Shown here: in pieces, positions 16,695-22,329 of the stretch
How the letters are laid out: the number at the start of each line of letters is the position of its first letter
Position numbering within the stretch: position 1 is the stretch's first letter
From: a virus
Virus record (IMG/VR): IMGVR_UViG_3300027963_000197
Coordinates: 1-33,302 of that record
Direction: 5' to 3' (one strand)
DNA: 33,302 nt
Notes under the pieces: model-generated
Database searches by the model: none
Told to the model about the DNA's origin: nothing
Seen by the model: the letters and a program-made list of their open reading frames with translations, nothing else
Program-made: the position numbers and the translations under genes

Positions 16695-17261
16695 ATGGCA
16701 ATTACAATTTCAGGCGATTCACCAAACCTAACTTCGGCTAATTTATCTAGTCCTACTATTACTGGTGCTGTTGTATCTTCAATGGCTAGTAGTGTTATTA
16801 CTGCTGGTACTGCACAGGCTTCTACATCAGGCACTTCTATTGATTTTACTAGCATACCTAGCTGGGTAAAGCGTGTAACTGTAATGTTTAATGGAGTTTC
16901 TACTAGTGGTTCTTCTATTGTTCAAATTCAAATAGGTTCTGGAAGTGTAACAACTTCAGGATATGCTGGTTCTTCAACTGGATTGGGTGTAGCAACAACA
17001 AGTAACCTATATACAAGTGGATTAGTGTTATTCACAAATAATGAATCTTCTTCTGCTGTTAGAGTTGGACAAGCAGTATTAACTTTAATTTCAGGAAACA
17101 TTTGGTCAATGACTGCAAACATAGGTTTAACAAACATTGCAACAACCTGCTTGTCATCTTCTGTTGTAACATTATCAGGAGTTTTAGACCGTGTTCGCAT
17201 TACTACAGTAAACGGCACAGATACTTTTGATGCAGGCTCAATTAACATTCTTTACGAGTAA
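16695..17261 (+). CDS. Receptor-tip fibre protein, tandem paralogue B
   Basis: 188 residues. It has a different and shorter N-terminus (MAITISGDSPNLTSANLSSPTITGAVVSS) from paralogue A. From about residue 44 it then follows the same SGTSIDFTSIPSWVKRVTVMFNGVSTSGS and QIQIGSGSVTTSGY opening and the same LDRVRITTVNGTDTFDAGSINILYE ending. The centre (LVLFTNNESSSAVRVGQAVLTLISGNIW) differs. The DNA of the shared blocks is still recognisably similar with mainly third-base changes, so the duplication is not recent. Confidence 0.82.
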   Translation: MAITISGDSPNLTSANLSSPTITGAVVSSMASSVITAGTAQASTSGTSIDFTSIPSWVKRVTVMFNGVSTSGSSIVQIQIGSGSVTTSGYAGSSTGLGVATTSNLYTSGLVLFTNNESSSAVRVGQAVLTLISGNIWSMTANIGLTNIATTCLSSSVVTLSGVLDRVRITTVNGTDTFDAGSINILYE

Positions 17262-17264
17262 GCT

Positions 17265-17474
17265 ATGTCGTTTGAAATTGACCCCGTTAAATACGGTCAA
17301 CTTTGGGAAAAGGTTGACCAACTTACTGCCAAAGTAGATAAGCTAGAAGAAGGCATGGAAGAACTGCTTGCTTTAGCTAACAAAGGCAGGGGTGGATTTT
17401 GGGTTGGAATGATGGTGGTATCAGGTATTAGTTCTATTGTTGGTTTTATAGCACACTACTTTTCAAGTAAATGA
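17265..17474 (+). CDS. Small coiled-coil plus single-TM protein, holin candidate
   Basis: 69 residues: a coiled coil at ~8-40 (YGQLWEKVDQLTAKVDKLEEGMEELLALA), a basic turn (KGRG), then one transmembrane helix (FWVGMMVVSGISSIVGFIAHYF) and a short tail. This is the layout of XhlA-type lysis accessory proteins. Its stop overlaps the next gene (ATGA), another membrane protein directly before the endolysin. It would work in the inner membrane with the second holin candidate. Confidence 0.7.
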   Translation: MSFEIDPVKYGQLWEKVDQLTAKVDKLEEGMEELLALANKGRGGFWVGMMVVSGISSIVGFIAHYFSSK

Positions 17475-17839
17475 TCTTAGAAACCATTATTGGTGCTTTA
17501 GTCCCCGTAGGCATAGACGGCATTAAAAGCCTAATTGGAATGGTTATTGGCGGTGTAAAACCTATTTCTGTAGATGAACAAATTAAGTTAGACCAAAACG
17601 AAATAAACAAGCTACAGGCCATTGCCCAGTTAGATAACCCTTACGGTACACCTAGCCAATGGGTAATTGATTTGAGGGCATCTAGTCGCTATTTAGGGGC
17701 ATTGTTTGTCATTGTCGTAGGTATTGGTACATTGTTTTTATCGGTTACCCCTGAAATTCAAAGAATTGGCATAGAAGCCGCCAACATTGCTTTTGGTTTT
17801 TTATTTGGTACTCGCATTATGGCTAATTTAAAGAAATGA
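17471..17839 (+). CDS. Holin of the GTA/3TM type
   Basis: 122 residues. A hydrophobic N-terminal segment (IIGALVPVGIDGIKSLIGMVIGGV), a soluble loop with Asp/Gln-rich helix, then WVIDLRASSRYLGALFVIVVGIGTLFL and IAFGFLFGTRIMANL as further membrane segments. The conserved R-x-x-x-RY entry to the second helix matches the three-TM holins used by gene transfer agents and phages. It overlaps the endolysin start (ATGA). Predicted to open the inner membrane at lysis time. Confidence 0.75.
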   Translation: MILETIIGALVPVGIDGIKSLIGMVIGGVKPISVDEQIKLDQNEINKLQAIAQLDNPYGTPSQWVIDLRASSRYLGALFVIVVGIGTLFLSVTPEIQRIGIEAANIAFGFLFGTRIMANLKK

Positions 17840-18255
17840 TAAACAGCCGAAGCCTTGATGACTTGATAGCCCCTGCAAAAGAGCGTGTAGAGCGTTTTAT
17901 AGAGTTATGCAAGGCAGAGGGTATAGATTTGCTTGTGACCTCTACATACCGTGATAATGAATCACAACAGGCTTTATACGAACAAGGTAGGACTACGGCA
18001 GGAAAGGTGGTAACTAATGCTAAAGCAGGTGATTCTTGGCATAACTGGCGTTGTGCTGTTGATGTCGTACCTATGGTCAACGGCAAGCCTGACTGGGATG
18101 GTTCTCACCCTGTATGGGCTAAAGTCGGGGAATTAGGAAAACAAGCTGGTTTGGAATGGGCTGGAGAATGGCGTACATTCAAAGAATTAGCCCATTTTCA
18201 ATACACGGGTGGTCTTACCCTTACCGACCTTAAAAACGGCCGTCAAATCGCTTAA
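17836..18255 (+). CDS. Endolysin, M15 (L-Ala-D-Glu / D-Ala-D-Ala) peptidase
   Basis: 139 residues, no signal peptide, so release depends on the holin. The M15C zinc site is complete: His69 and Asp76 in SWHNWRCAVDVV, His120 in ELAHFQ, with Glu117 three residues before as catalytic base. This is the same spacing as the T5 endolysin and CwlK. STYRDNESQQALYEQGRT upstream is also typical. It cuts peptide cross-bridges in peptidoglycan. The C-terminus overlaps by four bases the end of a gene on the opposite strand, marking the end of the late transcript. Confidence 0.9.
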   Translation: MINSRSLDDLIAPAKERVERFIELCKAEGIDLLVTSTYRDNESQQALYEQGRTTAGKVVTNAKAGDSWHNWRCAVDVVPMVNGKPDWDGSHPVWAKVGELGKQAGLEWAGEWRTFKELAHFQYTGGLTLTDLKNGRQIA

Positions 18256-18707
18256 AACATTTGTAGGTCAGATTGCGGTATAAAAAAAGCTGAACGGTCA
18301 CGGCCTTTTACTTCCCGTTTTTGCCAATATTTTTGCTGTTTACCGTTCTTGCCTAAAATAAAACCCCGTATTTTGTAATGCCCATTTTTACCCGTTAAAA
18401 GCCAGTAATTCTTATTGTCTTTATCACGGTGGTGCAGTATTAAATGCCCGTCATCGTACTCTGTAGTTCTTACATCTTCTTTCCCTACATCGTCAGCGTC
18501 AGGATATCCAACACCTTCCCAATAAACACCCAAATGCTTTGCTAAAGCGTATTCTGATAAAGCACCCTCTATTTGAAGTTTCCAATCAGTATTAACATCA
18601 AGCCCGTACATTGGCCTAGCGTTACGCTTTAAAAATTGCAGATGCCGCAATACACCAACTTGAGCGGCCATCATTATTTGGGTGTTGGATAAAACTACTT
18701 CAATCAT
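18252..18707 (-). CDS. PD-(D/E)XK-like phage protein
   Basis: 151 residues; the last gene of a four-gene minus-strand operon, with its ATG overlapping the previous stop. It has an N-terminal helical region, a conserved Glu in GALSEYALAKHLGVYWEG, a DADDVGKEDVRTT strand, then two hydrophobic strands (HLILHHRDKDNKNYWLLTG and YKIRGFILGKNGKQQKYW). The order helix-Glu, Asp, E/D-x-R, strand-strand resembles restriction-endonuclease-fold proteins found in many phages and often called hypothetical. The usual catalytic Lys appears replaced by Arg, so activity is uncertain. Confidence 0.65.
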   Translation of the reverse strand: MIEVVLSNTQIMMAAQVGVLRHLQFLKRNARPMYGLDVNTDWKLQIEGALSEYALAKHLGVYWEGVGYPDADDVGKEDVRTTEYDDGHLILHHRDKDNKNYWLLTGKNGHYKIRGFILGKNGKQQKYWQKREVKGRDRSAFFIPQSDLQMF

Positions 18708-18796
18708 ATTGCATTACCGTGCATTAAGTAATTAGTGCCAAAAATAATGACGCAAATAAAGATGGCCATCAAACCGCCTAAGATAAAATCTCTCAT
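18704..18796 (-). CDS. 30-residue single-TM peptide
   Basis: MRDFILGGLMAIFICVIIFGTNYLMHGNAI: one transmembrane helix from about residue 4 to 24. A good AGGAG sits 6 bases before the ATG, and the stop overlaps the next start (ATGA), so it is part of the minus-strand operon. Function unknown; membrane peptides beside lysis genes may act as antiholins or exclusion factors, but nothing here proves it. Confidence 0.65.
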   Translation of the reverse strand: MRDFILGGLMAIFICVIIFGTNYLMHGNAI

Positions 18797-18805
18797 ATCA
18801 ATCTC

Positions 18806-19057
18806 CTAGTGAAATATTTTGTAGCGTGGGTTGCAAGTAACTTCTACTGGAACATCTGTGGTAACACCGTTAATCTTACGCTTTGCCGTAATCACAATAG
18901 GGCGTGTGCCAGCATCTTCACATTCATTGATGCCAAGAATGACTTGAGCACGGGTCATGTGAAACGCTTGTTTATCGGTTTCTAGCGTGACATTGGGTGG
19001 TTCAAAAGAACTGCAACCAACTAGGGCTAGTGGTGCTAATAGGTATAAATATTTCAT
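18806..19057 (-). CDS. Small lipoprotein
   Basis: 83 residues from the ATG preceded by AAGGAA; a longer frame upstream belongs to the overlapping 57-residue gene. The N-terminus MKYLYLLAPLALVGCSS is a short signal peptide with lipobox LVGC, so Cys15 would be lipidated; Ser-Ser after Cys favours outer-membrane sorting. The mature part is ~69 residues with two Cys. There is no proline-rich Rz1-like tail, so an outer-membrane spanin is possible but not supported. A surface exclusion or adsorption-blocking role would also fit. Confidence 0.72.
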   Translation of the reverse strand: MKYLYLLAPLALVGCSSFEPPNVTLETDKQAFHMTRAQVILGINECEDAGTRPIVITAKRKINGVTTDVPVEVTCNPRYKIFH

Positions 19058-19227
19058 GCTAATTCCTTTGTTTTGTTTTCGATTATTTCCCAAAGGTCTA
19101 GTTCATAAACCATTTCGGTAATGTCGTTGTCACCAATGTAAGCGTAAGAGATTTCGTTGTTGTAACCACGCAATTCGATTTGAGTATTGCCGTAAGTTAC
19201 TGAATCTATGTAATGACCGTCTTTCAT
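19054..19227 (-). CDS. 57-residue acidic protein, first gene of minus-strand operon
   Basis: MKDGHYIDSVTYGNTQIELRG..., ending ELDLWEIIENKTKELA. AAAGGAG lies seven bases before the ATG and the stop overlaps the lipoprotein start (ATGA). Acidic, no membrane segment, no family recognised. It opens the operon that runs from an operator-containing promoter at 19265-19294 to 18252. Confidence 0.65.
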   Translation of the reverse strand: MKDGHYIDSVTYGNTQIELRGYNNEISYAYIGDNDITEMVYELDLWEIIENKTKELA

Positions 19228-19264
19228 TTATTTCTCCTTTTTCACTTCCCAATGAAGTAATGCA

Positions 19265-19294
19265 ATTATCTATTAAGTTGGCTTAACTTTACAA
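19265..19294 (-). promoter_or_regulatory. Minus-strand promoter with operator in the spacer
   Basis: Read on the minus strand: TTGTAA (19294-19289), 18-base spacer, GATAAT (19270-19265). The spacer holds TTAAGCCAACTTAA (19273-19286), one of the family of 14-bp operator sites. It would drive the 19227-18252 operon and be blocked by the Cro-like regulator. Confidence 0.65.
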
Positions 19295-19300
19295 AGTTTA

Positions 19301-19319
19301 TTTATAAGGAAAACCCTTA
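19301..19319 (-). repeat. 19-base element shared by two promoters, copy 1
   Basis: On the minus strand reads TAAGGGTTTTCCTTATAAA, identical to 22330-22348 on the plus strand. It contains the inverted repeat TAAGG-GTTTT-CCTTA. It lies 14 bases upstream of the operator here. On the plus strand it is followed by TTTTT and could also act as a weak terminator. Confidence 0.6.
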
Positions 19320-19363
19320 TTTTTGTAAAAATGCAACAGGGCAACATTTGGCAGTTGATAACT

Positions 19364-19417
19364 GTTAGGTTGAAAGCCGCAAAAACCCTAACTTACTGCA
19401 TCCTGTTATGGCGGCTT
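19364..19417. other. Interleaved stems, possible pseudoknot in intergenic region
   Basis: GTTAGG (19364-19369) can pair with CCTAAC (19387-19392), and AAGCCGC (19374-19380) with GCGGCTT (19411-19417). The two pairings interleave in the order of an H-type pseudoknot, with loops of 4, 6 and 18 bases. They could also be alternative hairpins downstream of the early minus-strand operon. The surrounding 19228-19466 has no convincing gene. Confidence 0.3.
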
Positions 19418-19466
19418 AACGCCCTAATAAGGTGGGGTACTCGCTCCGTGATGCTTTCCCCCATGA

Positions 19467-20231
19467 TTACAAATTGTTTTTTACTTGGTAAAACCTTAAT
19501 AAATGCTGAAAGCACTCCCAGCCCTTTTGAAGCTGGGGTTCTTCCACTTCTATTAATTTTACTTGGTTAGTCATGCCATTGACAAATACGATGGCACAGC
19601 GAGCATTGGGCAAGTTTAGGCCTTCACGATATGCCGCTAACTGTAGTTCATGTTCGAACCATACATCAATTTTATCAAGATCGGTGGTCTTAGTCTTAAA
19701 ATCTACTATAAAACCTGTACCCTTTCCGTTGATGGGTTTAGCCATTAAATCGCATTTGCCACCAAACCCTAGCGGATGCCCAAAAGACTTCTCTGCAAGC
19801 CACGGTTGCTCTCCAAAGGCATCTTTAAGTACCTTGTCAATCTCATCAAGATAAGCTGGCTTTTCAGGCATATACACTTGTTCAAAGTAGCTTTCAATAA
19901 TGTTATGAATAGCCGTACCACGCTCTGCCGCTTCCCTGCCTGTGGCCTTACTATCTTTCATTACCCTAGATAGCCAAACCCCTTCTTCTTCCCTTTCTAG
20001 GCGAGGTAGTGTAAGTGCGGCAAGGATAGCCTGTTCTGCAAGCCATCGCTGTAACCCTTCACCTTTGTTTGCGACATTGATGATGGTGGTAACTGAGGGC
20101 AATAAACCAAGTTTTTTGGCATCCCTGAGTGTTGTCGGTCTTTCGCCAGTTTTGCCGATGGTTGTATAGGCTGGAGTGCCTTGGGTAGTGTACCAATGAC
20201 CATTTTGCTCTACCTTTTCAGTAATTATCAT
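19467..20231 (-). CDS. RecB/AddB-family (PD-(D/E)XK) exonuclease
   Basis: 254 residues from ATG 20231, which shares one base with the preceding stop (TGATG). The nuclease signature is complete: His109 in ERGTAIHNIIE, Asp161 in GKCDLMAK, Asp177-Phe-Lys179 in FIVDFKTK, and the Q-x-x-x-Y helix QLAAY at 197-201. The LPSVTTII segment near residue 45 is also usual for this family in phages. It would resect double-stranded DNA ends for recombination or replication, working with the SSB-like protein encoded just upstream. No annealing recombinase is visible nearby. Last gene of the early minus-strand operon. Confidence 0.82.
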   Translation of the reverse strand: MIITEKVEQNGHWYTTQGTPAYTTIGKTGERPTTLRDAKKLGLLPSVTTIINVANKGEGLQRWLAEQAILAALTLPRLEREEEGVWLSRVMKDSKATGREAAERGTAIHNIIESYFEQVYMPEKPAYLDEIDKVLKDAFGEQPWLAEKSFGHPLGFGGKCDLMAKPINGKGTGFIVDFKTKTTDLDKIDVWFEHELQLAAYREGLNLPNARCAIVFVNGMTNQVKLIEVEEPQLQKGWECFQHLLRFYQVKNNL

Positions 20232-20845
20232 CAAAAGGGTATATCCGATAAGTTGTCATCTTCTAGTTTAGGAGCGTTCTTTTCACGCTCTTTCTGACCA
20301 CGCCACTCAGATGATTCGGCAATCTTTTCTTTGTAATACTTTGGCAACGCATCGTATTTAGCTTGGTCAAATTCTGCCAACCAAAAATGAACTGGTGGGT
20401 TAATACCTTCAGGCTGGGCATTACGCAACGCTGTTGGTACAGGGCTGATACCGCTGATGTTAGCGTAACGGCCATCTTCTGAATGGGTAATATTGACCAT
20501 ACAGAATTTCCCTAACAAGTTCTTAAGGTCAAAGTTCTTTCTATCTTCTGCGGTCATTTTCTTGTTAGACCACGCTTCTAGGTCTTGACGCAACCGTGCC
20601 TGATCTCCAAGACTGACAGTATAACGCTTAGACACAATTAACGGCTTTCCGTCATCGGTCTTTAATGGAGCACCGCTATCGTCATCACCATGCAACTCCC
20701 AAGTCAATACGACCTTGTGCATGATTTTGGTTTCGCCAGCCCATTCGGTAGCCTGATGCCCTAGGTCAATGACCGAGTACAAACGAGCCATGTGGTTGCC
20801 AGCAGGGGCAATTTTAAATTCTTTACTGTTATCTGAAATAATCAT
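20231..20845 (-). CDS. Phage single-stranded-DNA-binding-type protein
   Basis: 204 residues from the ATG preceded by GGAA (an in-frame TTG/ATG further upstream would overlap the previous gene). N-terminal beta-rich body with KIAPAGNHMARLYSVIDLGHQ and HKVVLTWEL, then LLGKFCMVNITHSEDGRYANISGISPVP, all compatible with an OB-type fold. The C-terminus is charged and ends LEDDNLSDIPF. The final D-I-P-F is identical to the tip of bacterial SSB that recruits repair and replication proteins. It lies next to the exonuclease, consistent with end processing. Confidence 0.75.
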   Translation of the reverse strand: MIISDNSKEFKIAPAGNHMARLYSVIDLGHQATEWAGETKIMHKVVLTWELHGDDDSGAPLKTDDGKPLIVSKRYTVSLGDQARLRQDLEAWSNKKMTAEDRKNFDLKNLLGKFCMVNITHSEDGRYANISGISPVPTALRNAQPEGINPPVHFWLAEFDQAKYDALPKYYKEKIAESSEWRGQKEREKNAPKLEDDNLSDIPF

Positions 20846-20846
20846 G

Positions 20847-21044
20847 TTAGTTCCTAAAAATGTTGGAAAAGTCATCAAATACTGCCTTTAATACAGGGTT
20901 TGGTTTAACAGGCGAGGGTAGTCCACACGCATAGCGTAGGTCACCAATTTCGTCTGCGGTTAAGAAAACCCCATCTTCGAGGTCTTTAAAGATGCGTTCC
21001 AAATGTTGTTGGAAGCTGTGAAAGTCTTGATCTTGCTCACTCAT
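20847..21044 (-). CDS. 65-residue early protein, first gene of operon
   Basis: MSEQDQDFHSFQQHLERIFKDLEDGVFLTADEIGDLRYACGLP..., small, acidic and helical. AGGAG lies seven bases before the chosen ATG; an upstream in-frame ATG (21083) would sit in the promoter. It ends one base before the SSB-type gene start. No family recognised. Confidence 0.7.
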   Translation of the reverse strand: MSEQDQDFHSFQQHLERIFKDLEDGVFLTADEIGDLRYACGLPSPVKPNPVLKAVFDDFSNIFRN

Positions 21045-21082
21045 ACGAGTTCTCCTATTAACACGGCATATACCGTACCACA

Positions 21083-21111
21083 ATTTTAAGCCAGCTTAAT
21101 TTATAAAGCAA
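21083..21111 (-). promoter_or_regulatory. Early minus-strand promoter with perfect operator
   Basis: On the minus strand: TTGCTT (21111-21106), 17-base spacer, TAAAAT (21088-21083). Operator TTAAGCTGGCTTAA (21086-21099) fills the spacer and overlaps the -10. It drives the 21044-19467 operon, divergent from the regulator gene. Confidence 0.7.
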
Positions 21112-21133
21112 CAACTATTTGCAAATATGTTGT
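21111..21133. promoter_or_regulatory. Second dyad between the divergent early promoters
   Basis: A near-perfect inverted repeat: ACAAC, the 12-base palindrome TATTTGCAAATA, one extra T, then GTTGT. It overlaps the -35 of the regulator promoter and touches that of the minus-strand promoter. It differs from the TTAAG operator and could bind another regulator or a host protein. Confidence 0.45.
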
Positions 21134-21154
21134 AAAAATGTTAAGATAGCTTAT
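21119..21154 (+). promoter_or_regulatory. Regulator promoter with self-operator, leaderless
   Basis: TTGCAA (21119-21124), 17-base spacer, TAAGAT (21142-21147), then only five bases to the ATG at 21153, so transcription should begin at or beside the start codon. TTAAGATAGCTTAT (21141-21154) matches the operator at 12 of 14 positions and covers the -10 and start codon, implying autorepression. Confidence 0.6.
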
Positions 21155-21374
21155 GAACGCAACAGCAATAATTAAACTTCTTGGTGGCCCTACCCGTATC
21201 AGCAAGCTGGTAGGAACATCTGTTGCGGCCGTATCTATGTGGAAAAATGGCGATATTCCGCATGACAAATTGATGATTTTGGCGGCAACTTTAGAAAAAG
21301 AAAGCCACGGTTTAATCACCCGTAAAAGCCTATTTCCAACAACTTATAAATTAATTTGGCCTGAACTTGAATAA
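21153..21374 (+). CDS. Cro/YdaS-like helix-turn-helix regulator
   Basis: 73 residues. The N-terminal HTH is clear: AIIKLLGGPTRISKLVGTSVAAVSMWKNGDIP (about 5-36), where ISKLVGTSVAAVSMWKN holds the recognition helix, as in YdaS/Cro proteins. The C-terminal half (KLMILAATLEKESHGLITRKSLFPTTYKLIWPELE) with R-K-x-L-FP...WPEL is typical of YdaS-like phage regulators. It is the only repressor-type gene in the window and sits between divergent promoters carrying its probable operators. No ribosome site: translation would be leaderless. Confidence 0.85.
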   Translation: MNATAIIKLLGGPTRISKLVGTSVAAVSMWKNGDIPHDKLMILAATLEKESHGLITRKSLFPTTYKLIWPELE

Positions 21375-21918
21375 CATTACCTTGTGCTGTATTGATTCGG
21401 CACAGCCTGACAAAGCTATAAAAGCGATGGACAGGTGCAAAAAATACTTTAATTTTGGCGGTGAAATCTTTATAAATGACCCCAAAATCAATAGCCGCCA
21501 AGCGTATAGCAAATTTATCCTTCAGGAATTGTATAAACAAGTCTATACGGACTTTGTTTTAATAGTTCAATGGGATGGGTTCATTATCAATCCTGACGCT
21601 TGGAATGACCAATTTTTAAATTATGACTACATTGGAGCGGTATGGCCGTGGCATAAGGAAGGTAGACGGGTAGGCAATGGTGGCTTTAGCCTACGCTCAA
21701 AGCGGCTTTGTGAATTAACCGCCAGCCCTGAGTTTGTATATACAAATGAAAATGAAGATGACCAAATTTGCCATGCAAACAAGGATTTTTTAGAAATTCA
21801 AAGTATCAAGTTTGCACCTGAAGAAATAGCCCGTTATTTCAGCTTTGAGCGTGAATTGTCCAATATTAAAACTTTTGGTTTTCACGGAGATTTTAATTTT
21901 GAAAGAGTTGGGGTATAA
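21367..21918 (+). CDS. DUF5672 glycosyltransferase-like protein, TTG start
   Basis: 183 residues beginning at TTG 21367, overlapping the regulator stop. The DUF5672 blocks are clear: FVLIVQWDGFIINPDAWNDQFLNYDYIGAVWPW (about 58-90), VGNGGFSLRSKRLCEL (101-116), ENEDDQICHANKDFLEI, then IKFAPEEIARYFSFERE. This family is related to glycosyltransferases; the D-G and E-D-D groups are candidate catalytic or metal sites. It is co-transcribed with the Cro-like gene, hence early. It may modify a host surface sugar or DNA. The stop codon overlaps a TATAAT used by the next transcript. Confidence 0.8.
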   Translation: MNNITLCCIDSAQPDKAIKAMDRCKKYFNFGGEIFINDPKINSRQAYSKFILQELYKQVYTDFVLIVQWDGFIINPDAWNDQFLNYDYIGAVWPWHKEGRRVGNGGFSLRSKRLCELTASPEFVYTNENEDDQICHANKDFLEIQSIKFAPEEIARYFSFERELSNIKTFGFHGDFNFERVGV

Positions 21919-22050
21919 TTGCTGGGCAGATTGAACCCTGTTTTGTTTTAACCAGCTAGACCCTTTAGGGTTGCTTTGAGCGTTTTTGAAAGGCTGGCTG
22001 GTCTTTTCTAAAGCGGGTTCAACTTAGAGCAACCTTAAGGGGTTTTTCTA
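21914..22050 (+). ncRNA. Candidate structured small RNA with promoter and terminator
   Basis: A perfect TATAAT (21914-21919) lies over the stop of the previous gene, so a start near 21925 is expected. Nested pairings follow. TTGAACCC (21931-21938) pairs with GGGTTCAA (22015-22022). Inside it ACCAGCTAG (21951-21959) pairs with CTGGCTGGT (21994-22002), and CCC-TTTA-GGG (21961-21970) forms the tip. GGTTGCT (21969-21975) can instead pair with AGCAACC (22028-22034), which would compete with the terminator hairpin. No open frame with a ribosome site is present. The -35 is weak. The RNA class is not recognised. Confidence 0.5.
22031..22048 (+). terminator. Terminator-like hairpin ending the small RNA
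   Basis: AACC (22031-22034) pairs with GGTT (22041-22044) around TTAAGG, followed by TTTTTC. Weak stem, but the U tract is clear; its 5' arm is also part of the alternative pairing with 21969-21975. Confidence 0.45.
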
Positions 22051-22055
22051 TTTCT

Positions 22056-22329
22056 GCCTAGCCCGTTCTCAAGCGTGTTGCAACGGTAAAGGCTGTAAAT
22101 ACTCTAGAAACTACTAGGTGCAATGCACCCTCATTTAGCCGTTATTGCTTGGCTACCTAAGAGAACCGTCCTGTATGGATAGACCGATGAGTGATAAAGA
22201 CAGACCTAGACACGCCTAAGACATCGAAGCAATATATAAACCTCAGAACTAAGCAAGACTGACAAGCTATTCCTCATAGTAGGGATAGCTATGCCCTTGA
22301 ATCTTGCAATCCTGACAAAAATACAACAC
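22056..22329. other. Non-coding stretch rich in inverted repeats
   Basis: No plausible gene on either strand. Pairings include GGCT-GT-AAAT (22091-22100) with ATTTAGCC (22133-22140), GGTGC-AAT-GCACC inside it (22117-22129), and AGCTATTCC (22265-22273) with GGGATAGCT (22282-22290, one G-T pair). A closing GCAAGA/TCTTGC pair flanks the last hairpin. This density of stems suggests a structured RNA or a replication origin. I looked for hammerhead and group I intron cores and did not find convincing ones. Confidence 0.4.

Noticed and set aside
18806-19057. Rz1 (outer-membrane spanin) call for the lipoprotein
   Set aside because: The lipobox is there, but there is no proline-rich region and no partner Rz gene nested around it, so I keep it as a lipoprotein of unknown role.
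19331-19570. Plus-strand frame of 79 residues opposite the exonuclease end
   Set aside because: No ribosome site, biased composition, and most of its length is antisense to the conserved C-terminus of the exonuclease or falls in the hairpin region.
22165-22200. Hammerhead ribozyme core in the non-coding region (CCGATGAG)
   Set aside because: The conserved CUGAUGA has C instead of U at its second position and no matching GAAA core follows; the motif is only similar by chance.
22056-22329. Group I intron
   Set aside because: No convincing P7/G-binding-site sequence or splice-site pairing was found, and the flanking genes are complete, so nothing is interrupted.
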